Source of the DNA: Lysinibacillus xylanilyticus
GTDB lineage: Bacteria; Bacillota; Bacilli; Bacillales_A; Planococcaceae
Direction: 5' to 3'
DNA: 64,000 bases
NCBI RefSeq assembly: GCF_001708185.1
Contig: NZ_MDDN01000001.1
Location: forward strand, 744,001-808,000
Position numbers and translations under genes: made by a program. The stretch's first letter is position 1. Every line of letters starts with the position of its first letter. Below the pieces are notes generated by a model. It worked only from the letters and a program-made list of their open reading frames with translations, ran no database searches and had not been told where the DNA came from. Shown here piece by piece: positions 46,727 through 55,700 of this stretch.

Positions 46727-46866
46727 GCCTTGACCTAATTGCGTCCAGGTTCGGCTTTGCGCTTGCGAAAATGAAGCGACAACAATATGATGTTAGTCAC
46801 TCAGCCATCGCCACAGGACGAGACGTTCTTAGGCTGAGCCCCTCTATTTCAGCAGATGATTAAAAC
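46727..46866 (+). repeat. R2 repeat, copy B, with degenerate three-hairpin module
   Basis: It starts with TGCCTTGACCTAATTGCGTCC, a decayed form of the R2 leading hairpin. The module has CAACA/TGTT (46780, 46791), CTCAGCC/GGCTGAG (46800-46806, 46832-46838), perfectly paired, and GCCAC-AGGAC-GAGAC (46810-46824), in which the last arm has lost pairing. The tail TCTATTTCAGCAGATG matches copy A. Confidence 0.7.
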
Positions 46867-46881
46867 AAACGCTGAAAGAAG

Positions 46882-47655
46882 TTAAATAATATTTAATTGT
46901 CGCATAATTTTTGCAATACCGTCCTCATCTACATGATCAGCTATATGAGTAGCAACAGCCTTCACACTCTCATGTCCATTTCCCATTGCTATACTGGTAC
47001 CGACAGCCTGAAGCATTTCTATATCATTAATGCCATCTCCGAAAGCAATAGCATCTTCCAATGTAAGTTCCATTCTTTCAAGCACCTTTTCAATGCCAGC
47101 AGCCTTTGAGCCACCCTTTGGTAAAATGTCACAAGAATAGCGATGCCAGCGTACAAATTGTACGTTTGGAAATGCTTCACGATACAAAAGTTCATCTTTT
47201 TCTTCCATAAATATAAGTGTTTGATAGACATTGTTCTGCATATAATAAGATGAGTCTAGCTTTGGATACGGATATTTTAACGTATTTAAGCTTTCTGCCA
47301 CCTTATGATCATTTCCTACTGATGCAATCATTTGCTTGTCATCTAAAAATACTACCGGTTCATTTCGAGCTTCTCCAAAAGCAATAATTTCGGCTAGCTC
47401 GTCTTTTTTAATACCATTTGTATAGACAACCTCACCTTTATAAACGACATATTGTCCATTAAAGGTAATATACGTATTAATATCTAGTTCATCTAATAAG
47501 GATTGAATCATAAAAGGTGCTCGTCCTGTTGCAATTGCAAGCTCGTACCCTTTACGACGAGCTTCAAAAAGCGCCTCTTTCGCAGAAGTTGGCAATATTT
47601 TTTCACTGTTATAAAGCGTTCCATCAACGTCAAAAAATAAAATTTTCTTCATCAT
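46882..47655 (-). CDS. HAD-superfamily Cof-type hydrolase (YkrA-like)
   Basis: A 257-residue phosphatase-fold protein: motif I ILFFDVDGTLYNSEK, motif II AIATGRAP, the IIB cap typical of the Cof group, motif III lysine in LPKGGSKAAGIEKVLE, and motif IV IAFGDGINDIEMLQAVG. The likely substrates are small sugar or nucleotide phosphates. AAAGGGA precedes paired ATG codons at 47655 and 47652; the frame opens at 47703. In B. subtilis ykrA holds this place between def and rpoY. Confidence 0.85.
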   Translation of the reverse strand: MMKKILFFDVDGTLYNSEKILPTSAKEALFEARRKGYELAIATGRAPFMIQSLLDELDINTYITFNGQYVVYKGEVVYTNGIKKDELAEIIAFGEARNEPVVFLDDKQMIASVGNDHKVAESLNTLKYPYPKLDSSYYMQNNVYQTLIFMEEKDELLYREAFPNVQFVRWHRYSCDILPKGGSKAAGIEKVLERMELTLEDAIAFGDGINDIEMLQAVGTSIAMGNGHESVKAVATHIADHVDEDGIAKIMRQLNII

Positions 47656-47694
47656 AGTAGTCCCTTTCGTATGTATTCTGCAAAGGTTAATAAC

Positions 47695-47723
47695 TTTACA
47701 CATCCATAATTTTTCGTTATAAT
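47695..47723 (+). promoter_or_regulatory. Strong sigma-A promoter of the 23-residue peptide gene
   Basis: TTTACA (47695-47700) and TATAAT (47718-47723) are exactly 17 bases apart. The predicted start is about 15-20 bases before the ribosome site at 47730. Confidence 0.8.
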
Positions 47724-47744
47724 GATCCTAAGGAGTGATGTGCC

Positions 47745-47816
47745 ATGCTGAAGAAACTAAAACGTAAATTGTTGAAGCAACTTCGCGGCATACTCGGAAA
47801 AAAATCAATTGCCTAA
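47745..47816 (+). CDS. 23-residue cationic amphipathic peptide
   Basis: This gene is too short for usual annotation but has a complete expression unit. A consensus sigma-A promoter is at 47695-47723, an AAGGAG site lies 9 bases before the ATG, the reading frame has 23 codons, and a terminator begins at 47822. The peptide (MLKKLKRKLLKQL then RGILGKKSIA) has nine Lys/Arg and no acidic residue. Leucines and isoleucine at 2, 5, 9, 13, 16 fall on one helix face, giving an amphipathic, membrane- or nucleic-acid-binding helix. No known family recognised. It could be a peptide effector, a toxin-like peptide or the coding part of a small regulatory RNA. Confidence 0.65.
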   Translation: MLKKLKRKLLKQLRGILGKKSIA

Positions 47817-47821
47817 CATTT

Positions 47822-47850
47822 GCCCTTCATTATTTGAAGGGCTTTTCTTT
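47822..47850 (+). terminator. Terminator of the 23-residue peptide gene
   Basis: GCCCTTCA pairs with TTGAAGGGC around TTAT, followed by TTTTCTTT. Confidence 0.85.
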
Positions 47851-48094
47851 ATTTTAGAGTAACTGCGTGATAATATAAAGGAAATGCATTTATTTGGCTA
47901 TGTGCAACCACTGTCTCAATGTTTTATTCAATTACGCCTTGTCGTAGTGCAAATTTGAAACACTGAGATACAAGAACTTCAAACGCCTTATTTCTTCCTC
48001 AGTATACTAGAAATTCGCTGTTTTTTCTTGTAGTACGTGCGTGGTATTAGTCAAAGGTGCAATAAAATTGTACGCAATAAAAGGAGAGCAAACT

Positions 48095-48304
48095 ATGATT
48101 TACAAAGTTTATTATCAAGAAGATGCAAATGAAATTCCAGTTCGCGAAAACACTAAAAGTCTATATCTTGAAGCTGCTTCAGAGCGCGAAGTACGTGAAA
48201 AGCTAAAAGACCGAAACTATAACATCGAGTTCATTCAACTGCTTGAAGGTAACTATTTAACTTACGAACAAGCAAGTCCGAACTTCATCTTGGAGGAAAT
48301 TTAA
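48095..48304 (+). CDS. rpoY: RNA polymerase epsilon subunit RpoY
   Basis: RpoY is the small epsilon subunit of Firmicute RNA polymerase, bound near the beta'-jaw and DNA entry. The 69-residue protein starts [19 protein letters not shown] and contains [27 protein letters not shown], typical of the family (formerly YkzG). AAAGGAGAG precedes the ATG at 48095; the frame opens at 48041. It is followed by rnjA after 5 bases, the conserved rpoY-rnjA pair. A possible promoter (TTCAAA, 19 bases, TATACT at 48003) is weak. Confidence 0.95.
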   Translation: MIYKVYYQEDANEIPVRENTKSLYLEAASEREVREKLKDRNYNIEFIQLLEGNYLTYEQASPNFILEEI

Positions 48305-48309
48305 CAAAC

Positions 48310-49977
48310 ATGAAGTTTGTTAAAAATGACCAAGCAGCTGTTTTCGCACTCGGCGGACTGGGCGAAATCGGCAAAAATACTTACGGCGTTCAATTTCAAG
48401 ATGAAATTATCTTAATCGATGCCGGCATCAAATTCCCAGAAGATGACTTACTCGGCATTGACTATGTTATTCCAGATTATACGTATTTAGTACGTAACGT
48501 CGACAAAATTAAAGGATTATTTATTACACATGGACATGAGGATCACATTGGTGGTATTCCTTATTTATTACGTCAAGTAAATGTCCCTGTCTACGGCGGT
48601 AAGCTGGCACTCGGCTTATTGCGTAATAAATTAGACGAACACGGCTTGTTACGTACAACAAAACTTATCGAAATTAAAGAAGAGGATGTTATTAAATTCA
48701 GAAAAACGTCTGTTAGCTTCTTTAGAACAACACATAGTATTCCAGACGCTTACGGAATTGTCGTAAAAACACCACCTGGTAACATCGTGCATACAGGTGA
48801 CTTTAAATTTGACTTTACACCAGTAGGCGAGCCAGCTAACTTAACAAAAATGGCTGAAATCGGACGTGATGGCGTACTGTGCTTACTTTCAGATAGTACA
48901 AATGCTGAAAAGCCAAACTTCACAATGTCAGAACGTACAGTTGGAAAAAGTATCGATGAAATTTTCCGTAAGGTTGATAGTCGTATTATCTTTGCGACTT
49001 TCGCGTCAAACATTCACCGTTTACAACAAGCAACAGACGCTGCCATAAAATACGGACGAAAAATCGCTGTCTTTGGTCGTTCAATGGATAACGCCATTAC
49101 GATTGGTCGCGAACTTGGCTATATTAATGCACCGAAGGATACATTTATTGATGCCCAAAGCATTAACCGCCTTCCAGCTAACGAAGTGATGATATTATGT
49201 ACAGGCTCTCAAGGTGAACCAATGGCAGCACTTTCTCGTATTGCCAATGGTACACATCGCCAAATTCAAATTCAGCCTGGTGACACAGTTATCTTTTCTT
49301 CTTCACCAGTACCCGGAAATACAGTAAGTGTAAACAAAATTATCAACTTACTTTTCCGCGCAGGTGCTGAAGTTATTCATGGTGCACTAAATAATATCCA
49401 TACTTCTGGTCATGGTTCTCAGGAAGAACAAAAATTGATGCTACGCTTAATGAAGCCTAAATTCTTTATGCCAATTCACGGTGAGTACCGCATGCTAAAA
49501 ATGCATACTCATCTAGCAGAAGATTGTGATGTTCTACTTGAAAATTCATTCGTCATGGAGAATGGCGACGTGCTAGCATTAAGTCCTAACGAAGCACATG
49601 TAGCTGGTCGCATCCCTTCAGGAGACGTTTATATTGACGGAAATGGTATTGGAGATATCGGCAACATCGTGCTTCGCGATCGACGCATTCTTTCTGAAGA
49701 AGGTTTAGTTATTGTTGTTGTCAGTGTTGATATGGAAAATCAGAAAATCGTTTCCGGCCCAGACATTATTTCACGAGGCTTCGTTTACATGCGTGAGTCT
49801 GGTACGATGATTAATGAAGCACAAAAAATGCTAAATCGTCATTTAAACGAAACAATTCAAAGCAAAACTCCTCAATGGACTGAGCTAAAGAATGAAATTA
49901 CTGACGTATTAGGACCATATCTATTTGAAAAAACAAAACGTCGACCTATGATTTTACCGATTATTATGGAGGTTTAG
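48310..49977 (+). CDS. rnjA: Ribonuclease J1
   Basis: RNase J1 is the essential 5'-3' exonuclease and endonuclease of mRNA decay and 16S rRNA maturation in Bacillus. The 555-residue metallo-beta-lactamase/beta-CASP protein has the zinc site [10 protein letters not shown] (near residue 74) and HTGDFKFD. The beta-CASP motifs are [14 protein letters not shown] and [12 protein letters not shown], and a C-terminal dimerisation region is present. Pairing with rpoY identifies J1 over J2. A perfect terminator follows. Confidence 0.96.
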   Translation: MKFVKNDQAAVFALGGLGEIGKNTYGVQFQDEIILIDAGIKFPEDDLLGIDYVIPDYTYLVRNVDKIKGLFITHGHEDHIGGIPYLLRQVNVPVYGGKLALGLLRNKLDEHGLLRTTKLIEIKEEDVIKFRKTSVSFFRTTHSIPDAYGIVVKTPPGNIVHTGDFKFDFTPVGEPANLTKMAEIGRDGVLCLLSDSTNAEKPNFTMSERTVGKSIDEIFRKVDSRIIFATFASNIHRLQQATDAAIKYGRKIAVFGRSMDNAITIGRELGYINAPKDTFIDAQSINRLPANEVMILCTGSQGEPMAALSRIANGTHRQIQIQPGDTVIFSSSPVPGNTVSVNKIINLLFRAGAEVIHGALNNIHTSGHGSQEEQKLMLRLMKPKFFMPIHGEYRMLKMHTHLAEDCDVLLENSFVMENGDVLALSPNEAHVAGRIPSGDVYIDGNGIGDIGNIVLRDRRILSEEGLVIVVVSVDMENQKIVSGPDIISRGFVYMRESGTMINEAQKMLNRHLNETIQSKTPQWTELKNEITDVLGPYLFEKTKRRPMILPIIMEV

Positions 49978-49987
49978 CCTCATCACT

Positions 49988-50020
49988 AAGAAGCTACGTA
50001 AATTACGTAGCTTCTTTTTT
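49988..50020 (+). terminator. Terminator of rnjA
   Basis: AAGAAGCTACGTAA is followed almost at once by its complement TTACGTAGCTTCTT and a T6 run. Confidence 0.9.
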
Positions 50021-50178
50021 AATTGGTTTTTAGTCCTATTAAGAATACAGTTTTCAAAAAGCGCGTGTTCCAACAATACCCAAAGCAAACAGCAAAGTAT
50101 TTTATTTTTAAAATTTTGAAACCTCTCTTTTTTATTTTACGTATATAAAAGTATCAAAACAAAAAAAGGAGCGTTTTT

Positions 50179-50358
50179 ATGTTAGATAAAATCCTTCATT
50201 CCATACTCAACGGGTCATCTAAAAAACATCACCATTCATCAAGTAGCCATCAAAAGTTTTCCAAGCGTCATAATTATTACGGCCATAAACATTATAAACG
50301 TAGCCATCGCAAAAGCTCACGTAGCTTCTTTAGTTCAATGAGTTTCTTCAGTAGCTAA
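50179..50358 (+). CDS. His/Ser-rich 59-residue basic protein coupled to a kinase gene
   Basis: A 59-residue protein starting MLDKILHSILNGSSKKHHHS. It has 17 Ser, 9 His and 12 Lys/Arg, with SSSS at 20-23, tyrosines at 33, 34 and 39, and a Ser/Phe-rich end (RSFFSSMSFFSS). An AAAAAAAGGAGCG site precedes the ATG. The stop overlaps the start of the protein-kinase gene (TAATG), so both are translated together. Composition resembles Ser/Lys/His-rich spore-coat proteins that are phosphorylated by dedicated kinases, such as CotG. That role, and being the kinase substrate, are inferences. No homologue recognised. Confidence 0.7.
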   Translation: MLDKILHSILNGSSKKHHHSSSSHQKFSKRHNYYGHKHYKRSHRKSSRSFFSSMSFFSS

Positions 50359-51131
50359 TGTGGTGGAATAAATTATCCGAAAAACATTTCGATCAAGAAG
50401 TTCAACAATATATAGCAGCGCAGCAAAATTCCTCTTTCGTTAAACTTCTTGGTTTCGGTTCGTACGGTCGAACATATTTAATAGAGGAAAAATCCACGAA
50501 AAAGCTTTTTGTTTTAAAATGCCTACGATTAAAACATCGACGTCATCAAAAGACGAAAAATAAGTTTATGCAGGAAATTGAAATTCTTCAACGTTTATCA
50601 ATGCCTAGTATTCCGTCTATTCAATTGACAGGTACTATTCAAGATATACCTTTTTTTATCATGGATTATATCAACGGCCGAACATTTGAACAGCTCATTT
50701 TTGATGAAGGCCAAATATTTACAATCTCTCAATCACTTTTAATCACTAAACAATTATTACAACAAGTAGTTGTTTTACATGAAAATAGCATAGTACATCG
50801 AGATTTACGCATCCCCAATATTTTATTTGCCAATCAACAATTGTATATCATTGATTTCGGCCTTGCTACTTTTAAAAAAAATGTAGATTTCACTTTAATC
50901 GATAACCCAAAGCAAGCTGAAAATCATATTAGTGATTTATATTTTGTTGGTCATTTTTTATTATTTTTACTGTACTCAAGCTACAAGCCTTCCACTAGCA
51001 AAGAAAAGCCTTGGCAAGAAGAATTAGCTCTACCGAATGACATCACGAATTTCCTTGAACGATTATTATGGATTCAAAAACCTTTTAACAGTTCAATGGA
51101 AGCCCTACAGTTACTCCCAATCAAAAAATGA
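50358..51131 (+). CDS. Eukaryotic-like protein kinase, YrzF-like
   Basis: A 257-residue cytosolic kinase-fold protein without a membrane anchor or sensor domain. It has the glycine loop LGFGSYGRTYLI (31-42), ATP-site lysine in LFVLKCLRLK, the helix-C glutamate in FMQEIEILQRL, catalytic loop HRDLRIPNILF (about 147-157) and DFG in IIDFGLATFKK. The third residue after HRDL is not the usual Pro-Glu-Asn arrangement but the essential Asp and Asn are kept, so activity is plausible. It resembles B. subtilis YrzF-type kinases. Its ATG overlaps the stop of the His/Ser-rich gene, pointing to a kinase-substrate or kinase-partner pair. Confidence 0.8.
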   Translation: MWWNKLSEKHFDQEVQQYIAAQQNSSFVKLLGFGSYGRTYLIEEKSTKKLFVLKCLRLKHRRHQKTKNKFMQEIEILQRLSMPSIPSIQLTGTIQDIPFFIMDYINGRTFEQLIFDEGQIFTISQSLLITKQLLQQVVVLHENSIVHRDLRIPNILFANQQLYIIDFGLATFKKNVDFTLIDNPKQAENHISDLYFVGHFLLFLLYSSYKPSTSKEKPWQEELALPNDITNFLERLLWIQKPFNSSMEALQLLPIKK

Positions 51132-51158
51132 ATTGTTCACCCCGTTAGTGAACAATTC
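51130..51158. terminator. Hairpin between the kinase and tetR-type genes
   Basis: GAATTGTTCAC (51130-51140) pairs with GTGAACAATTC (51148-51158). A T-rich run exists on both sides, stronger on the minus strand, so it may end both converging genes. Confidence 0.7.
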
Positions 51159-51169
51159 ATTCCCTTTAG

Positions 51170-52003
51170 TTAAATCTTAAAAAATTTTTTTAACATATAA
51201 GCAACCCATCTATGCTCCGGCCGTAAGCGTATATTTTCGATTAAACCTTTTACAATTGCTTTGCTATAGGTTAGATCGTCAATTTGAAATTTTAACAATT
51301 CAAGAGAGTCACGTTCAATTGACTCCTCTAAGCCACTTAGGTGTTGATCAATTAATTCTAACAAAGATTCCTTTGTAACTTCTTCATTACATGGTTTTGC
51401 TGTTAATTGAACAAGATCTTCCGTGATAAACGGAATCGTTGTATGCCGTGCAATAATGTCCGTCTTTTCCGCTAAAGATTTAGCCAATTGATCTAAATCT
51501 AATGGTATATCGGAAAAAATAAAAAGTTCTGCATAACTCTTCATAAATCCTTTAATGCAGTACATAACATCATATTTTGTCTTGTGGAGTTCATCCCGAT
51601 AAAGCTGTTCAAGCATATAAATGATTGACTTTGACATCTCGGCGTCATAAGCACTTATTTTTTGAAACAACTCTTTTTTGGTAAGAAGTACTTTTTCATT
51701 AAAAAACACACGGGCAGATGCAGAATGTTTTTTAAACGCTTGAAAAATACTTTTGTAAAACTCAACTAATATAACATCTTTACTAAGCGAACCTCTGACT
51801 ACTTGGTCAATTTCGGTAACGAATTGCTGTAGATAATACTCTACCATCGAAACAAGAAGCTCGTCCTTTGTTTTAAAAGATAAATAAAATGCTCCTTTTG
51901 AAATTCCACATCGTTCTGTAATTTGCTGTACAGATGTAGATTCAAAGCCTTGTTCTGAGAATAACTCTAATGCTTTCTCCATAATTAGTTGCTTTTTTAA
52001 CAT
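51170..52003 (-). CDS. TetR-family regulator of the adjacent RND pump
   Basis: A 277-residue regulator with an N-terminal TetR helix-turn-helix (MEKALELFSEQGFESTSVQQITERCGISKGAFYLSFKTKDEL, about 8-49). The long C-terminal ligand domain is larger than usual for the family. It is divergent from the swrC-like pump gene with a 99-base gap that holds a palindrome inside the pump promoter, so it most likely represses the pump and responds to a drug, lipid or detergent-like compound. The ligand cannot be predicted. Confidence 0.85.
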   Translation of the reverse strand: MLKKQLIMEKALELFSEQGFESTSVQQITERCGISKGAFYLSFKTKDELLVSMVEYYLQQFVTEIDQVVRGSLSKDVILVEFYKSIFQAFKKHSASARVFFNEKVLLTKKELFQKISAYDAEMSKSIIYMLEQLYRDELHKTKYDVMYCIKGFMKSYAELFIFSDIPLDLDQLAKSLAEKTDIIARHTTIPFITEDLVQLTAKPCNEEVTKESLLELIDQHLSGLEESIERDSLELLKFQIDDLTYSKAIVKGLIENIRLRPEHRWVAYMLKKFFKI

Positions 52004-52031
52004 ACTTTTAATTCTCTCCTAATGTATTTCA

Positions 52032-52060
52032 TTGACAAGTGACCAATTAGTCATTAGTAT
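52032..52060 (+). promoter_or_regulatory. Pump promoter with operator in the spacer
   Basis: TTGACA (52032-52037), a 17-base spacer and TAGTAT (52055-52060) form a strong promoter. The spacer contains TGACCAATTAGTCA (52040-52053), a near-perfect palindrome typical of TetR-family operators. Binding there would block RNA polymerase. Confidence 0.75.
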
Positions 52061-52102
52061 AAATAATTGAAATTAGTAAGTCAATAAAGGGTAGGTGTAA
52101 AG

Positions 52103-55100
52103 GTGAAAGGTTTAGTTAATTTCGTATTGAAAAACAAATTGGCAGTGTGGCTATTAACAATTATCATCACTGTCTCTGGTATTTATTCAGGCACAAAAAT
52201 GAAAATGGAATCTATACCTGATATTTCCATACCTTATTTAATTGTTATGGGTGTTTACCCTGGTGCAACCCCTGAACAGGTGATGAATGAACTTTCCATT
52301 CCATTTGAAAAATCAATTGAAAGTTTAGAAGATGTGAAGGCCGTATACTCAACATCCTCTTCTAACGTAGCACAAGTTCAAGTTGAATACGACTACGGCA
52401 TTGATATGGATGAGAAAAAGCGCCAATTAGAGTCCGCTTTAGATAATATAAAATTACCTGAAGGTGCTCAAAAGCCTACAATTATGGCGATTAGCATGAA
52501 TATGATGCCTGTTGTGGCATTATCAGTAAGTAGCTCTGAGGAAGATATTGTTGAGTTGACGTCAACAGTAGAAGACATTTTACTTCCTAAAATTGAAAAA
52601 ATTGATGGTGTTGCTTCTGCAACTATCAATGGTCAGCACATTAATGAAGTGTCATTTAAATATGACGAAAAGAAAATGGCTGCTCTCGGCTTAACAGAGG
52701 AATCTGTCGAGCAAATGATTCAAGCAAGCGATATGTCACTGTCACTTGGTTTATATCAATTTACTGTCGGTGAACAAGCGGTTTCGGTAGACGGGAAAGT
52801 TAAATCTGTAGATGAATTAAAAGACTTATTAATCCCAGTCACGCCTTCAGCTACAAACCCTTCCCCATTCGTTCGCTTAGGTGATATCGCAACGATTGAA
52901 GTAAAAGGTAAAGTACAATCTGTGTCACGTACAAATGGTAAAGATGCGATTGCCATTCAAATCGTTAAAGACCAAGATGCCAATACCGTAACAGTCGTGA
53001 ATGCAGTAAAAGACTTAATTAAAGAAGAAGAAAAATTAATAGACGGTTTAAAAGTAGATATTTCACTTGACCAAGGTGCTCCGATTGAAGATTCAGTCTT
53101 CACAATGATTGAAAAAGCAGTATTCGGTGGTGCCATTGCCGTACTAATTATTTTACTATTCTTACGTGATTTCAAATCAACAATTATTTCGATTATCTCA
53201 ATCCCAGTTTCAATATTCATGGCCTTGCTACTATTAAACTGGATGGATATCACATTAAACATTATGACCCTCGGTGCGATTACCGTGGCGATTGGTCGTG
53301 TAATTGATGACTCCATTGTAGTTGTTGAAAATATATATCGACGCATCCATTTAAAAGATGAAAAACTAACAGGTCGCGCCCTTATTCGCGAAGCCACAAT
53401 TGAAATGTTCAAACCAATCCTTTCTTCTACATTAGTAACTGTAGCAGTTTTCGCTCCATTAATTTTTGTTAGTGGTATGGTTGGTGAATTATTCATGCCG
53501 TTTGCATTAACAATGTCATTTGCTCTAGGGGCTTCTCTAATCGTGGCGATTACAATTGTTCCTGCTTTATCTCACTTCTTATTCCGTAAAAAATTATACG
53601 GTGAGAAAAAAGAAAGTCAGCATAAAGAAGTTGGTAAACTAGCTACTTGGTATAAAGGTGTACTAGAAAAGACATTAAACCATAAAATCATTACATCTGT
53701 TATAGCGATATTAATGCTTGTTGGTTCTCTTGCTTTAACACCACTCATCGGCTTTAGTTTCATGGGCTCTCAAGAAGAAAAGGTTATGTACTTATCATAT
53801 ACACCTGCTACAGGCGAGCTAATGAAAGATACAGAAGCAAATGTTGCACAAGTAGAAAAAGAATTAATGAAACGCGAAGACATAGATATTTTGCAAGTCT
53901 CTATCAATGATCCAAAGAATGTTGATCCTTCTGCAATGATGATGGGCGGCGGTGCTGGCGGTGCATTAATGTACCTCATCTTTGATCCAGATATGGAAGA
54001 CTTCCCTAAAGCAAAAAAAGAAGTAGAAGACTATATAGCTAACATTGGTCAATCAGGAGAATGGAAATCTCAAAACTTCTCGTCAGCGTCTACGTCTTCA
54101 AATGAAGTAAGTTACTCATTATATAGCGAGGACTTAGATAAGCTTCGTGATGCAGTGAAACAAGTTGAAGGTGCATTAAAAGAAGTTGATGGCTTAGAAG
54201 ACATTAAATCTAATAATGAAGATCCATATGTTGAGCATGTTTTAAAAGTAGATCAAAAGAATGTTCTACAATATGGTTTAACTACCGCTCAAATCGTAAT
54301 GGCCTTGAACGCAAATACATCATCAGAAGTTTTAACTTCAGTCAAGTATGATGGTGAAGATATTGATGTCATTGTACAACGTGAAGCAAAGGCAGCAGCT
54401 ACATCTCTTGATGATGTATTAGCTACTGAAATCAAGACAGCTTTAGGCACAACAATGACAATTGGTGAATTAGTCAAGGTAGAAGAAGGCACTACGCTTA
54501 ACTCTTTAGCTCGCTCTAAAGGCGAATATTACGCAACCGTTTCTGGTACGATTACTGAAGACGATATTTCAAAAGCAACTTCTGCTGCTGATGAAAAGAT
54601 TGATAAATTAGATTTACCTAAAGGTGTAACGACTGGGGTTTCAGGTGTGGCTGCAGATATGCAAGAAACATTTACACAGCTTGGAATTGCTATGTTAGCT
54701 GCAATCGCTATCGTTTATTTCATTCTAGTCGTAACATTCGGTGAAGGTTTAGCACCATTCGCTATTCTGTTCTCACTACCATTCGCAGTAATTGGTGCAT
54801 TTGTTGGCTTGTTCGTCACAGATCAAACAATTTCTGTTTCTGTTATGATGGGACTATTAATGCTGATTGGTATCGTTGTGACAAATGCCATCGTATTAGT
54901 AGACCGCATTATCCATATGGAACGCGACGGACTCGTTATGCGCGAGGCTATTTTAGAAGCAGGTGCAACTCGTTTACGCCCTATTCTAATGACGGCCATT
55001 GCAACAATCGGTGCGATGATCCCAATGGCATTCGGCGGTGGTGGCAGTGGTCTAATTTCAAAAGACCTAGCGATTACCGTAATCGGTGGTTTACTATCTT

Positions 55101-55192
55101 CAACATTATTAACATTAGTAGTTGTACCAATCGTCTATGAAATGTTATCTAAAATGTTAAAGAAAAACCGAAAAGATTTTGAAGAAAATTAA
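52103..55192 (+). CDS. RND-family efflux permease (SwrC/AcrB-like)
   Basis: A 1029-residue RND transporter with the classic duplicated plan. A first helix (about 13-29), a large extracellular domain, a block of helices around 335-500, a second extracellular domain, and final helices around 850-1010. Conserved features are PDISIPYLIVMGVYPGATPEQV, the proton-relay helix AITVAIGRVIDDSIVVVENIYR (two Asp) and GIVVTNAIVLVDR. The closest known type is SwrC (YerP) of B. subtilis, exporting surfactin and other amphiphiles. It starts with GTG after TAGGTG. No membrane-fusion gene is adjacent, as expected for Gram-positive SwrC. Confidence 0.88.
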   Translation: MKGLVNFVLKNKLAVWLLTIIITVSGIYSGTKMKMESIPDISIPYLIVMGVYPGATPEQVMNELSIPFEKSIESLEDVKAVYSTSSSNVAQVQVEYDYGIDMDEKKRQLESALDNIKLPEGAQKPTIMAISMNMMPVVALSVSSSEEDIVELTSTVEDILLPKIEKIDGVASATINGQHINEVSFKYDEKKMAALGLTEESVEQMIQASDMSLSLGLYQFTVGEQAVSVDGKVKSVDELKDLLIPVTPSATNPSPFVRLGDIATIEVKGKVQSVSRTNGKDAIAIQIVKDQDANTVTVVNAVKDLIKEEEKLIDGLKVDISLDQGAPIEDSVFTMIEKAVFGGAIAVLIILLFLRDFKSTIISIISIPVSIFMALLLLNWMDITLNIMTLGAITVAIGRVIDDSIVVVENIYRRIHLKDEKLTGRALIREATIEMFKPILSSTLVTVAVFAPLIFVSGMVGELFMPFALTMSFALGASLIVAITIVPALSHFLFRKKLYGEKKESQHKEVGKLATWYKGVLEKTLNHKIITSVIAILMLVGSLALTPLIGFSFMGSQEEKVMYLSYTPATGELMKDTEANVAQVEKELMKREDIDILQVSINDPKNVDPSAMMMGGGAGGALMYLIFDPDMEDFPKAKKEVEDYIANIGQSGEWKSQNFSSASTSSNEVSYSLYSEDLDKLRDAVKQVEGALKEVDGLEDIKSNNEDPYVEHVLKVDQKNVLQYGLTTAQIVMALNANTSSEVLTSVKYDGEDIDVIVQREAKAAATSLDDVLATEIKTALGTTMTIGELVKVEEGTTLNSLARSKGEYYATVSGTITEDDISKATSAADEKIDKLDLPKGVTTGVSGVAADMQETFTQLGIAMLAAIAIVYFILVVTFGEGLAPFAILFSLPFAVIGAFVGLFVTDQTISVSVMMGLLMLIGIVVTNAIVLVDRIIHMERDGLVMREAILEAGATRLRPILMTAIATIGAMIPMAFGGGGSGLISKDLAITVIGGLLSSTLLTLVVVPIVYEMLSKMLKKNRKDFEEN

Positions 55193-55208
55193 TAATAACT
55201 TGTAAAAT

Positions 55209-55238
55209 AAGGGCTCTCTTTGAAGGGGGCCCTTTTTT
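55209..55238 (+). terminator. Terminator of the RND pump gene
   Basis: AAGGGCtC pairs with GgGCCCTT around the loop, followed by TTTTTT. Confidence 0.8.
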
Positions 55239-55482
55239 CTTATTTTGACGGAGCATTATCGTCATTTATACAAACTACATTATTTATAATTTTTATGACT
55301 CCGTGAGTTAGGCCCCCCTCTCTTAATATCTAATTAAAAAGCTTAACAATAATTTACAAATCTTGTTATAATAAAGGCTCATCACCAAAAGTTGTGGATG
55401 ACATTTGTTAAGACGTATGCTTTGTATATTAGTTGATTGGAGTGGAGACTGGGCGACTCCTTGGGGATTAGCGGTAGAGGAA

Positions 55483-55539
55483 CGAAGGCTAAGAGCATCA
55501 CGTCCTGTGATAACGCCTTCGTGACCTACATCGTGTAGG
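55483..55539 (-). repeat. Three-hairpin module copy E, compact form
   Basis: In minus-strand orientation: CCTACA-cga-TGTAGG (55539-55525 region), CGAAGGC/GCCTTCG (55121-type arms at 55121... see 55115-55121 equivalents 55515-55521 and 55483-55489), and ATCAC-AGGAC-GTGAT (55511-55497). All three stems are perfect. Linkers GTT and GCTCTTA match the other copies. Confidence 0.8.
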
Positions 55540-55606
55540 CCCGAGACCCTGGAGCGAGCAACGCGAGTGAAGCGGCTCATCGGACGCCCCCAGGAAGCTC
55601 TGCTCT

Positions 55607-55700
55607 GCGCGAAAGCGAAGCGTCAGCGGCAAATGTTTTATCTGTGCGAAAGCGAAGCGTCAGCGGCAAATGTTTTATCTGTGCGAAAGCGAAGCGACAG
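55607..55700 (+). repeat. 37-bp tandem repeat, about 2.5 units
   Basis: GCGAAAGCGAAGCG recurs at 55609, 55646 and 55683, 37 bases apart, with GTCAGCGGCAAATGTTTTAT between. It is the same kind of unit as the half-units of the 86-bp array at 38.8-39.1 kb. Confidence 0.8.

Noticed and set aside
52957-53496. 179-residue minus-strand frame inside the RND pump gene
   Set aside because: It is antisense to strongly conserved coding sequence and has shadow-frame composition.
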